This document shows, in pieces, positions 1 to 6,258 of a stretch of 18,731 nucleotides of DNA. Each line of letters starts with the position of its first letter. Position 1 is the stretch's first letter. Source of the DNA: Limousia pullorum (GTDB taxonomy: Bacteria > Bacillota > Clostridia > Oscillospirales > Acutalibacteraceae); contig DVNG01000103.1 of the NCBI GenBank assembly GCA_018714545.1, positions 1-18,731 of the forward strand, written 5' to 3'. The position numbers and the translations under genes were made by a program. A model generated the notes under the pieces. It searched no databases, was not told the DNA's origin, and saw only the letters and a list, made by a program, of their open reading frames with translations.

Positions 1-88
1 ACAATCCCTCTTCCTCACACGCTTTCCGCCATTTCTCTTCCTCATCGTTATAGGACAGATAGACAAACACAACATCTTTGGGCTTTAG
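1..88 (-). other. Minus-strand open fragment, possibly foreign or chimeric sequence
   Basis: Read on the minus strand, bases 88 to 1 are open for 29 codons and look like real protein: the reading contains KPKDVVFVYLSYNDEEEKW followed by RKACEEEGL, then runs off the window. A stop codon (TAG at 91-89) lies immediately upstream in this frame, and there is no ATG with a ribosome binding site. The beta-strand plus charged-helix pattern resembles TlpA/ResA-like thioredoxins, especially those of Bacteroidota, but the piece is too short for a firm call. It does not belong to a spoIIIA operon, where spoIIIAC should precede spoIIIAD on the plus strand. A misassembled contig end or a recent junction near base 88 is more likely than an intact gene. 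Confidence 0.35.
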
Positions 89-90
89 CT

Positions 91-483
91 ATGAATATCG
101 CAGGAGTATGCGGAGCGGCGATAGTCTGTGCAGTACTTTCCCTGTTGGTGAAAAAACACAACGGAGAAGCGGCTTTTGCCTTGCAGGTTTGCGGATGCGT
201 TATAATTATCCTTTATGTGATTGGGGAAGTATCTCAGATCACGGAAACTATACGTGATATGGCAGAGGACTTCTCCATAAATCTGGAATACATAGAGGTG
301 ATTATAAAAGCTCTGGGAATATGTTTCCTTACGGAATTTGCAAGTGACTGCTGTAATGACGCCGGATGCTCCGCACTGGGAAACAATGTGCTGCTCTGCG
401 GAAAAATTATGATATTGATTGCCGCTATGCCGATGCTTCAAGACCTGCTTTCTTTGGCTTTGGGTCTTTTGTCGGCAGGCTGA
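91..483 (+). CDS. spoIIIAD: Stage III sporulation protein AD
   Basis: This 130-residue integral membrane protein matches SpoIIIAD, part of the SpoIIIA complex in the mother-cell membrane that with SpoIIQ forms the channel to the forespore. The length is close to the roughly 133 residues of Bacillus subtilis SpoIIIAD. Hydrophobic segments lie near residues 4-21, 28-46 and 101-128. The central part, with YIEVIIKALGICFLTEFA (about 67-84) and a following NDAG, is the most characteristic stretch. spoIIIAE follows after 23 bases. Oddly, the ATG at 91 has no purine-rich ribosome binding site, and the 90 bases upstream do not look like spoIIIAC, so the start may be cut or altered by a junction. The many cysteines are unusual. 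The family call is secure and the exact 5' end is not. Confidence 0.85.
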   Translation: MNIAGVCGAAIVCAVLSLLVKKHNGEAAFALQVCGCVIIILYVIGEVSQITETIRDMAEDFSINLEYIEVIIKALGICFLTEFASDCCNDAGCSALGNNVLLCGKIMILIAAMPMLQDLLSLALGLLSAG

Positions 484-506
484 TTAAATTAAAGGACGTA
501 AAGATT

Positions 507-1733
507 ATGATGATTTCCTTTGACTGCAAAAGAAAACAAAGGTGTTTAAAAGTGTTCTGCGTGATTTCTGTTTTGTTTCTGCTGGTGCTTTGGTCATCAA
601 TTTTTGTAAGAGGCGAGGAGTATCAGGCAGTGCCGGAAACCACCGAAAACAGCGGAGAGGAACAGGGGGACAAGGATGATGCGCTGGATTACATAGAGGA
701 TTTTCAGCAGGGAGAGGACTTGATAAATGCTCTTCCCGACGATACTAAGGAGATTTTAAACAGCCTTGATATTTACGGGCCGGACTTTTCCTCTCTTCTT
801 GATTTGGATTTTTCAAGGCTTGCCGGAGAGGCTATGAAGCTTATAACCGGCCAGGGGAAAACGCCTTTCGGTGTTTTTGCTTCCGTATGCGGTGTTATGA
901 TAATTTTTGCCATACTGGACGGATTTCGGGAAGGGCTTAAAAGCTCGCCCATGAGCGAGGTTATGGGAACGGTTTCCGTATTGGCTGTGACCTCAATAAT
1001 AGTTCTTCCTGTTACAAAGCTTATTGAAAACTGCGCCGGTTCACTTATGGTTTCCACAAGCTTTTTGCTTGCCTATCTGCCGGTTTTTGCAGGGATTGTT
1101 ATTTCCTCGGGAAATTCCGTAAGCGGTGCGGCTTACTATTCGGTTATGATTGGTGCGGGAAATGTTATTTCTCTGTTATCCTCCCATGTTATTGTGCCTT
1201 TTATGAATGTGTTTCTGGGAATTTCGGTTATGGGGGGAATGTCCCCTCAGTTAAAGCTGGGCGGAATTTCTTCGGCTATTTCAAGGGCGGTAAAGTGGAT
1301 ACTTGCTTTTTCAATGTCTGTTTTTTCGGCTTTGCTGACCTTTAACACCTTGCTTACAAGCTCTGCCGATTCCGTCGCCACAAGGGCTGTAAGATTTACG
1401 GTTTCATCCTTTGTGCCGGTGGTGGGTTCTGCCCTTTCAGAGGCTTACAGGACGGTAAAATCCGGTATGGGACTTTTAAAATCGGGAATAGGGGTTTTTG
1501 TTATTATCTCCATAGCCGTTATTTTTTTACCGGTGCTTATTCAGTGTGTGCTGTGGCTTTTATCACTTAATCTGTGCAAGCTTGTGGGTGAGATTTTGGG
1601 ACAGAATACAGCGGTAACGCTGTTAAACGGCGTTTCCTCGGTGCTGGGTGTGTTGATAGCTTTGCTTTTGTCCGTCTGCACGATTTTCGTAATATCCACA
1701 ACAATTATACTGGTGGCCGGAGGTGCGTCGTGA
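507..1733 (+). CDS. spoIIIAE: Stage III sporulation protein AE
   Basis: A 408-residue polytopic membrane protein matching SpoIIIAE (399 residues in B. subtilis), a core membrane subunit of the SpoIIIA-SpoIIQ channel. A basic N terminus and hydrophobic stretch (about residues 8-34) form a signal peptide, with possible cleavage near residue 36. An acidic extracytoplasmic region follows, then about seven to eight hydrophobic helices to the C terminus. The ATG at 507 was chosen because AAAGGA lies at 491-496, about 10 bases upstream; the frame is open further upstream (from 366) but that part overlaps spoIIIAD and has no ribosome binding site. The stop codon overlaps the GTG start of spoIIIAF by four bases, which implies translational coupling. 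Confidence 0.93.
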   Translation: MMISFDCKRKQRCLKVFCVISVLFLLVLWSSIFVRGEEYQAVPETTENSGEEQGDKDDALDYIEDFQQGEDLINALPDDTKEILNSLDIYGPDFSSLLDLDFSRLAGEAMKLITGQGKTPFGVFASVCGVMIIFAILDGFREGLKSSPMSEVMGTVSVLAVTSIIVLPVTKLIENCAGSLMVSTSFLLAYLPVFAGIVISSGNSVSGAAYYSVMIGAGNVISLLSSHVIVPFMNVFLGISVMGGMSPQLKLGGISSAISRAVKWILAFSMSVFSALLTFNTLLTSSADSVATRAVRFTVSSFVPVVGSALSEAYRTVKSGMGLLKSGIGVFVIISIAVIFLPVLIQCVLWLLSLNLCKLVGEILGQNTAVTLLNGVSSVLGVLIALLLSVCTIFVISTTIILVAGGAS

Positions 1734-2224
1734 GCTTTATAAGCGAGGTGGGCGGGATAATCTGCCTTTGCTGTGTAATAAGCGCAGCGGTTGGGATTAT
1801 CGCCCCTTTGGGAAACACAAAGAAGATAATGAACGTGGTTATGGGGATTTTTTTGCTTGCCGTGGTTATATCCTCATTTACAAAGACCTCTGTTGATTTT
1901 TCTGAGGAGCTTTATATAATGCCTGACGGCGAAGAGCTTTCCGCAGAGTATGAGGATTACTATGAAAATGAGGTTATATCTGTTGCGGAAGAAAAGCTCT
2001 GTGAGTATACAGACTATATTTTGAAGCAGGAGGGTATAGAGGCTTCCGACATAAGAATTATTCTTGAAACCGACAGTGACCATGGAATATATGTTGAAGA
2101 AATAAACATATACATAAATCAGGAACAAAACCGGTTGTTCAGAACAAAGATAAACAGTCTTATAAAGAATGACTTTAAAGTTTTTCCGAATATTATAACT
2201 GTTGATGAAGGGAAAGAGGCTTAA
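1730..2224 (+). CDS. spoIIIAF: Stage III sporulation protein AF
   Basis: A 164-residue protein with two N-terminal membrane helices (about residues 5-25 and 33-50) followed by a soluble domain, as in SpoIIIAF. The soluble part has the alpha/beta pattern of a ring-building motif (about 80-160). It is shorter than B. subtilis SpoIIIAF (206 residues). The start is a GTG with GGAGGT at 1719-1724, five bases upstream, and it overlaps the spoIIIAE stop in the sequence GTGA. It is thought to help anchor the SpoIIIA channel in the mother-cell membrane. The stop lies just before the spoIIIAG start, in keeping with a tight operon. Confidence 0.9.
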   Translation: MSFISEVGGIICLCCVISAAVGIIAPLGNTKKIMNVVMGIFLLAVVISSFTKTSVDFSEELYIMPDGEELSAEYEDYYENEVISVAEEKLCEYTDYILKQEGIEASDIRIILETDSDHGIYVEEINIYINQEQNRLFRTKINSLIKNDFKVFPNIITVDEGKEA

Positions 2225-2225
2225 A

Positions 2226-2705
2226 ATGGGAAAGACAAAAGAAAAGACGGTTTTTGACCTTGCCGGAAAATTTCCGATAAAGGAAAATACACTGAGGATA
2301 ATTATAGCCTTGGGAATTGCCGGAATTGTTTTGATTTTTCTTTCGTCACTTTGGGACGGAGGTGAAAGCGGCGAGGCTTATGATGGTTCTCAGTCATCTG
2401 TAAGCGCAGAGGTTTACGGAGATAATCTGGAAAAGGAACTGAAAGAAATAATTTCAAAAATCAGCGGGGTGGGAAGATGTGAAATCCTGCTGACAATGGA
2501 AAATTCCGTTGAGTATGTCTATCTTTCAAACGGCGATACCAAAACCAAAAGCATAGAGCCCACGGTGCGTGGTGTGGCTGTGGTCTGTGACGGCGGTGAA
2601 AATCCCGTTACAAAAGAAAAAATTATTGATGTAGTGACTAAGGCGCTTAATATATCATCCTCAAGGGTGAGCGTCACAAAATTATATGATTATCAGGAGG
2701 AATAG
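2226..2705 (+). CDS. spoIIIAG: Stage III sporulation protein AG (short form)
   Basis: A 159-residue SpoIIIAG, the subunit that forms a large ring in the space between mother cell and forespore. It has a cytoplasmic N terminus, one membrane helix (about residues 22-42), an acidic or serine-rich linker (43-66), and a YscJ/FliF-like ring-building motif. The two halves of that motif are about 67-100 (with ISGVGRCEILLTMENS) and 111-153 (EPTVRGVAVVCDGGENP and later SSRVSV). It is much shorter than B. subtilis SpoIIIAG (229 residues). The two halves are joined here by only about ten residues, where the B. subtilis protein has a long insertion that builds the ring's extra beta structure. The ATG at 2226 is preceded by AGAGG at 2215-2219; the upstream in-frame ATGs at 2202 and 2205 lack a ribosome binding site. 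Confidence 0.9.
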   Translation: MGKTKEKTVFDLAGKFPIKENTLRIIIALGIAGIVLIFLSSLWDGGESGEAYDGSQSSVSAEVYGDNLEKELKEIISKISGVGRCEILLTMENSVEYVYLSNGDTKTKSIEPTVRGVAVVCDGGENPVTKEKIIDVVTKALNISSSRVSVTKLYDYQEE

Positions 2706-2707
2706 AA

Positions 2708-3343
2708 ATGAAAATACAGAAAAGACATGTACTTATGGCTTCACTTGTGCTGGCTCTTGGTGCTGCGGTTTATCTTAACTGGCAGTTTACGGGAAACAGC
2801 GACATGCTGTCCGTTGACGCATCCAAAAAGCTGGGAGAGGCTCAGTACGTAAACGGCGACATAACCGACGAAACTCAGGAAGCAGGTATCTTTGACAGCA
2901 TCTTCGGCGGTGATGATGACAAGTCAACGGAATCTGCCGAGGAAACAACAGAAGGTGAAGACACAACAGCGGTAAAGGCTGAGCTTACCGAAGAACAGAT
3001 AAGCTATTTTTCAACTGTGAGAACAGACAGGGAGCAGACCCAGTCAAAGGTTTTGGAGGATGCAAAGGAAGTATTAAGCCTCAGTGAAAACAGCGAAGAG
3101 GCAAAGGAAGAGGCAGCAGAGTCGGTTTCTCAGCTGGAAAAACTTATACTTGCCCAGTCAAATATTGAAAACCTTTTAAAAGCAAAAGGCTTTACCGATG
3201 TGGTATGTTTTATCTCCGACGAGGGCTGCAATGTTGTGGTAGCTTCCCAGAATATGGATGACAACAGTTCCCTTTTGGTAAAGGATGCGGTTATGTCACA
3301 GCTTGATATGGGTTCTGAACAGATAAAAATTATACAAATTTAA
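2708..3343 (+). CDS. spoIIIAH: Stage III sporulation protein AH
   Basis: A 211-residue SpoIIIAH (218 in B. subtilis), the mother-cell partner that binds forespore SpoIIQ across the intermembrane space. It has one N-terminal membrane helix (about residues 8-25), then a long low-complexity acidic linker (about 50-95, rich in D, E and T), then the conserved domain from about 97 to 211. That domain starts with YFSTVRTDREQ, continues through a charged helix, and ends in a ring-building fold with KGFTDVVCFISDEGCNVVV. AGGAGG at 2695-2700 sits seven bases before the ATG. This is the last gene of the spoIIIA operon; an inverted repeat follows. Confidence 0.93.
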   Translation: MKIQKRHVLMASLVLALGAAVYLNWQFTGNSDMLSVDASKKLGEAQYVNGDITDETQEAGIFDSIFGGDDDKSTESAEETTEGEDTTAVKAELTEEQISYFSTVRTDREQTQSKVLEDAKEVLSLSENSEEAKEEAAESVSQLEKLILAQSNIENLLKAKGFTDVVCFISDEGCNVVVASQNMDDNSSLLVKDAVMSQLDMGSEQIKIIQI

Positions 3344-3347
3344 GTTA

Positions 3348-3403
3348 AATCCGCCGTTTTAATATTGAGTTATGTTAATTTAAACAATATTGTACGGCGG
3401 ATT
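3348..3403. repeat. Large inverted repeat after spoIIIAH
   Basis: Perfect 10-base arms AATCCGCCGT (3348-3357) and ACGGCGGATT (3394-3403) enclose a second pair, AATATT (3361-3366) and AATATT (3386-3391), with a 19-base AT-rich loop. It can fold into a long imperfect hairpin. It probably ends the spoIIIA transcript, but neither strand has a clear T-tract after the stem, so it is not a textbook intrinsic terminator. It may instead stabilise the mRNA 3' end. Confidence 0.6.
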
Positions 3404-3413
3404 CAAAAAAGTC

Positions 3414-3445
3414 TTGAAATCCTACTAAACTTATAGTATTATAGG
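3414..3445 (+). promoter_or_regulatory. Promoter and candidate operator of the Rrf2-cysK operon
   Basis: TTGAAA (3414-3419) and TATTAT (3437-3442) are separated by exactly 17 bases, a good sigma-A promoter. An imperfect palindrome, CCTA...TAGG (3421-3445), covers the spacer and the -10 box. This placement suits autorepression by the Rrf2-family regulator encoded 18 bases downstream. The promoter is well supported; the operator is inferred from symmetry and position. Confidence 0.7.
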
Positions 3446-3463
3446 TATATAGGAGGTGCTCAT

Positions 3464-3943
3464 ATGTTTATATCTACAAAAGGACGTTACGCCCTGAGAA
3501 TAATGCTGGAATTGGCTCTCAGAAACACTGAAGACTACATACCTCTGCGTGAGCTTACAAAAAGTCAGGGCATTTCCATAAAATATCTTGAGGCTATTAT
3601 TTCTATACTTGTAAAGGCAAACTATGTAGAGGGTTTGCGTGGCAAGGGCGGCGGCTACAAGCTCTCAAAAAGCCCGGAGGAATACACTGTTGGAAGTATT
3701 CTCAGGCTTACAGAAGGCAGTCTTGCGCCTGTCTCCTGTCTTGAATGTGATGTAAACACCTGTGAAAGAGCCGACAAGTGCCCTACACTTCCTATGTGGC
3801 AGAAACTTAAGGGATTTATTGACGGCTATTTTGACAGCATTACGCTTCAAGATCTTTTAGAAGACAGAAATCTCTCTCATAAAGATTTTGTTTGTAACGA
3901 TTTGTTTTCAAATAAAAGGGGAACAATAAATAAAGACGATTGA
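3464..3943 (+). CDS. Rrf2-family transcriptional regulator (IscR/CymR type)
   Basis: A 159-residue Rrf2-family regulator. The N-terminal winged helix-turn-helix spans about residues 1-65 (STKGRYALRIML at the start, ISIKYLEAIISILVKANYV as the recognition region, and the GKGGGY wing). Four cysteines follow (C92, C95, C100, C106) in the region where IscR carries its 2Fe-2S cluster. B. subtilis CymR lacks such cysteines, so this protein is more likely to sense Fe-S status or redox, though CymR-like control of cysteine synthesis is suggested by the adjacent cysK. AGGAGGT at 3451-3457 lies six bases before the ATG. The gene is 31 bases from cysK with no terminator between them, so they are probably cotranscribed and autoregulated through the palindrome upstream. 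Confidence 0.88.
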   Translation: MFISTKGRYALRIMLELALRNTEDYIPLRELTKSQGISIKYLEAIISILVKANYVEGLRGKGGGYKLSKSPEEYTVGSILRLTEGSLAPVSCLECDVNTCERADKCPTLPMWQKLKGFIDGYFDSITLQDLLEDRNLSHKDFVCNDLFSNKRGTINKDD

Positions 3944-3974
3944 TATCAGTTTGAATTTTGAAAGGAAAATTATT

Positions 3975-4904
3975 ATGGGAATTTATAAATCAGTAACAGA
4001 GTTAATAGGAAAAACTCCAATTATAGAGGCAGTTAACACAGAGAAAAAGGTTGGCGCAAAGGCAAATATCTTTGCAAAGCTTGAGTACTTTAATCCGGCC
4101 GGAAGCGTTAAGGACAGAGTTGCAAGAGCAATGATTGAAAATGCGGAGAAAAGCGGAATTTTGAAAAAGGGTTCGGTGATTATTGAACCGACAAGCGGAA
4201 ACACAGGAATAGGACTTGCCGCTATTGCCGCATCAAAGGGCTATGAAATTATTATAGTTATGCCGGAAACTATGTCAGTTGAGCGCAGAAAGCTTATGAA
4301 GGCATACGGCGCAAAGCTTGTGCTTACAGAGGGAAGCAAGGGCATGTCAGGTGCTATTGCAAAAGCCGAGGAGCTTTCAAAGGAGATTGAGGGAAGCTTT
4401 GTTGCAGGTCAGTTTGTAAACCCGTCAAATCCTGAAGCACACTATCTCACAACAGGCCCGGAAATCTGGGAGGACATGGATGGAATGGTTGATATTTTTG
4501 TTGCAGGCGTTGGAACAGGCGGAACTGTAACCGGTGTCGGAAAGTATCTTAAAGAGAAAAATCCTGATGTAAAGGTTGTTGCGGTTGAGCCTGCCTCTTC
4601 TCCGGTTCTTTCCGGCGGAAATCCAGGCCCTCACAAAATACAGGGAATAGGAGCCGGTTTTGTTCCTGAAATTCTTGATACTTCCGTTTATGACGAGATT
4701 ATAAAGGTTGAAAACGACGACGCCATGAACATGGGCAGAGAGTTCGGAAAGACAGAGGGTATTCTTGTGGGTATTTCCTCAGGAGCCGCTTTGTGGGCAG
4801 CAGCTGAACTTTCAAAGAAAGAGGAGAACAAGGGTAAGAACATTGTTGTATTGCTTCCTGATACAGGTGAGAGATATCTTTCAACCCCTATGTTTGAAGA
4901 ATAA
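3975..4904 (+). CDS. cysK: Cysteine synthase (O-acetylserine sulfhydrylase)
   Basis: A 309-residue fold-type II PLP enzyme that makes L-cysteine from O-acetylserine and sulfide in the cytoplasm. The PLP lysine is K46 in NPAGSVKDR. The substrate loop is TSGNTGIGLA, the phosphate-binding loop is GTGGTVTGVGKYL, and C-terminal GISSGAA and PDTGERYLST are typical of CysK. Length is normal for the family. The frame is open upstream to a TTG at 3951, but AAAGGAAA at 3961-3968 fixes the ATG at 3975. The gene follows the Rrf2 regulator and ends before a strong terminator. No serine acetyltransferase or iscSU genes are adjacent, unlike many clostridial arrangements. Confidence 0.95.
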   Translation: MGIYKSVTELIGKTPIIEAVNTEKKVGAKANIFAKLEYFNPAGSVKDRVARAMIENAEKSGILKKGSVIIEPTSGNTGIGLAAIAASKGYEIIIVMPETMSVERRKLMKAYGAKLVLTEGSKGMSGAIAKAEELSKEIEGSFVAGQFVNPSNPEAHYLTTGPEIWEDMDGMVDIFVAGVGTGGTVTGVGKYLKEKNPDVKVVAVEPASSPVLSGGNPGPHKIQGIGAGFVPEILDTSVYDEIIKVENDDAMNMGREFGKTEGILVGISSGAALWAAAELSKKEENKGKNIVVLLPDTGERYLSTPMFEE

Positions 4905-4931
4905 TAACGCATTTGCCTATACCTTCAAATA

Positions 4932-4973
4932 AAAAAAGCAGACGCCGGTAATTTCGCCGGCGTCTGCTTTTTT
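4932..4973 (+). terminator. Intrinsic terminator after cysK
   Basis: The arms AAAAAAGCAGACGCCGG (4932-4948) and CCGGCGTCTGCTTTTTT (4957-4973) are perfectly complementary, with an 8-base loop and a T-run. The A-run on the other side makes it potentially bidirectional. Confidence 0.92.
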
Positions 4974-4989
4974 AGATTTTTAGAAAGGA

Positions 4990-5020
4990 AAAACAGGAAG
5001 GCGACCAACCTTCCTGTTTT
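4990..5020 (-). terminator. Intrinsic terminator, probably for the tetR gene at 5309
   Basis: A perfect 12-base stem, AAAACAGGAAGG (4990-5001) and CCTTCCTGTTTT (5009-5020), with a 7-base loop. On the minus strand the stem is followed by a T-rich stretch (TTTTCC then TTTC), so it can end the minus-strand tetR transcript after a roughly 290-base 3' untranslated region. It also has four Ts on the plus side, so it may act both ways. Confidence 0.75.
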
Positions 5021-5308
5021 GCATAAATATTATTAAGGATTGAAAGAACAAACTTCGAGAGTATAAAATAATTTCGGAAAATGTATAAAAAGGTTTATGT
5101 GTATGGCAAAATAAGTTTGAAATCACAATATACTCAGACAAAGTTCTATATAACAACGAAATTATACCCTTTTTGACATTAGAATAAAATAAACAATATA
5201 GGGGAAATGATAAAAAAATTATCACCAAAAGACTATTGTATACCGAAGCTAAAAAATAAATTTCGTTGTTTTTTCAAAGCTTTTCTATAATAATATAAAC
5301 GGTAACTA
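5021..5308. other. AT-rich spacer downstream of tetR, no confident gene
   Basis: No convincing gene is seen. The region holds a 12-base inverted repeat (AACAACGAAATT at 5152-5163 and its complement at 5259-5270), a TTGACA hexamer on the plus strand at 5173-5178 with TATAGG 18 bases later, and a 27-codon plus-strand frame at 5207-5290 encoding a lysine-rich peptide with a poorly spaced GGGG. It is most simply the 3' untranslated region of the minus-strand tetR. Confidence 0.4.
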
Positions 5309-5905
5309 TCAGGATGTAAGAGGTATCTGAGGTGCAGTTTTTTTATCCGCTGCATTGGCAAGTCTTTCAAGACACAACATGATATTTCCCTGTGATGTGG
5401 TGATGAATCTGTAAACAATATCCTCGGGAGCTTCTTTCATTCCGTTTTTAATCCACTGAAGCATAAGTCCTACAAGCACAAATTTAAAATAATCGGTTAC
5501 AAATTTTTTATCGGCTTCTGTTACATTAAGTCCTTTTGCCTTCTCGTCAACTACATTGTAAAGCATTCTGTATGTAAGATTGTAGAGGTATCCCTCAACC
5601 TTTTCGAGACTCAGACAAGAATATACGTTGATAAAAAACGACTTGCTTTTTTGTACTGTTTTGAACATTTCAAGAAATCCCTGCTGCCAAGTATCGAAGG
5701 ATTTCAGACAAATTAAAGCTTGATGGGCTTCGTTGAGACAAATCCAGTCAACAAGGTCGTAAATATCTTTGAAATGGTAGTAAAAAGTCATGCGGCTTAT
5801 TCCGCAGTCGTCGGTAATATCGGATATGGTGATTTTGTCCAGAGGTTTTTTAAGCAGTAATTTTTTTAATGAGGCTTCCATAGCCATTTTGGTTCTTATC
5901 GACAT
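5309..5905 (-). CDS. TetR/AcrR-family regulator 1 (DhaS-like C-terminal domain)
   Basis: A 198-residue TetR-family repressor. The helix-turn-helix lies at about residues 8-55, with KITISDITDDCGISRMTF and the hallmark FYYHFKDIYDLVDW. The C-terminal domain looks like the TetR_C_8 type found with DhaS-like regulators. It is a close paralogue of the TetR at 8203-8766: about 47 of the first 54 residues are identical, and the ligand domain is more diverged. AAGGAAG at 5913-5919 supports the ATG at 5905. A strong promoter and a GTTTAAAC palindrome lie upstream, suggesting autorepression. ohyA is the next upstream gene on the same strand, so control of ohyA by a fatty-acid ligand is a reasonable inference but is not shown. 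Confidence 0.87.
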   Translation of the reverse strand: MSIRTKMAMEASLKKLLLKKPLDKITISDITDDCGISRMTFYYHFKDIYDLVDWICLNEAHQALICLKSFDTWQQGFLEMFKTVQKSKSFFINVYSCLSLEKVEGYLYNLTYRMLYNVVDEKAKGLNVTEADKKFVTDYFKFVLVGLMLQWIKNGMKEAPEDIVYRFITTSQGNIMLCLERLANAADKKTAPQIPLTS

Positions 5906-5945
5906 CTTTTCACTTCCTTTTATGTTTTTGTCTTGTTAAATAAAT

Positions 5946-5996
5946 AAACGTTTAAACTTGTACTTAAATTATAGCATTTATTTGAACAACCTTCAA
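5946..5996 (-). promoter_or_regulatory. Promoter and candidate operator of tetR 1
   Basis: On the minus strand TTGAAG (5996-5991) and TATAAT (5973-5968) are 17 bases apart, a strong sigma-A promoter. A near-palindrome centred on GTTTAAAC (5950-5957; symmetric with one mismatch over AACGTTTAAACTT) sits at the expected transcription start, a usual position for TetR-type autorepression. The operator role is inferred. Confidence 0.7.
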
Positions 5997-6005
5997 TACA
6001 ATATT

Positions 6006-6035
6006 TTGACAATATTATTATTTTTATTCTATATT
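6006..6035 (+). promoter_or_regulatory. Plus-strand promoter in the tetR-ohyA gap
   Basis: TTGACA (6006-6011) and TATATT (6030-6035) with an 18-base spacer form a good sigma-A promoter that points away from tetR and toward the 3' end of ohyA. The predicted transcript starts near 6042 and would carry the hairpin at 6057-6091 and the structure at 6108-6157. Confidence 0.5.
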
Positions 6036-6050
6036 ATGTAAATTTATATT

Positions 6051-6091
6051 GAAAAAGAAACAGACGGTACAAAAACAGTACCGTCTGTTTC
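6051..6091 (-). terminator. Intrinsic terminator of ohyA
   Basis: A perfect 14-base stem, GAAACAGACGGTAC (6057-6070) and GTACCGTCTGTTTC (6078-6091), with a 7-base loop. On the minus strand it is followed by a T-rich run (TTTCTTTTTC), so it ends the ohyA transcript about 170 bases past its stop codon. On the plus strand there is no T-tract, so there it would be only a stable 5' hairpin. Confidence 0.82.
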
Positions 6092-6258
6092 TCCAGCATT
6101 CATTGTTGAGGAGGTTATTTTTGTTTAAAATCGGTTGTTATTTTCTTAAACTTCCTCAGCTAAACAGTATAAATATTGGTGTATAAAAAAGGTAAATTGT
6201 ATAGAGCTGTATAAAAAATATTTTGAGCGTTTATATAGCTATTTTGCAGTGTATTTTT
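6092..6258. other. ohyA 3' region with a plus-strand structured leader
   Basis: No conventional gene is present. On the plus strand GAGGAGG (6108-6114) is six bases before a TTG that opens a 21-codon frame (6121-6186). GAGGAGGTT (6108-6116) can pair with AACTTCCTC (6149-6157) through nine pairs including one G-U, which would hide the ribosome binding site. The direct repeat TGTATAAAAAA occurs at 6180-6190 and 6208-6218; a variant lies at 5082 downstream of tetR 1. Confidence 0.35.

Noticed and set aside
85..441. 118-codon minus-strand frame over spoIIIAD
   Set aside because: It is a shadow of spoIIIAD, which has clear family similarity; the frame has no ribosome binding site or recognisable motif.
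3348..3403. Insertion sequence or miniature transposon
   Set aside because: There is only one copy in the window, no target-site duplication and no transposase.
4980..5228. 82-codon minus-strand frame in the spacer after tetR 1
   Set aside because: It overlaps a terminator hairpin, is dominated by AT-driven residues, and has no ribosome binding site or known motif.
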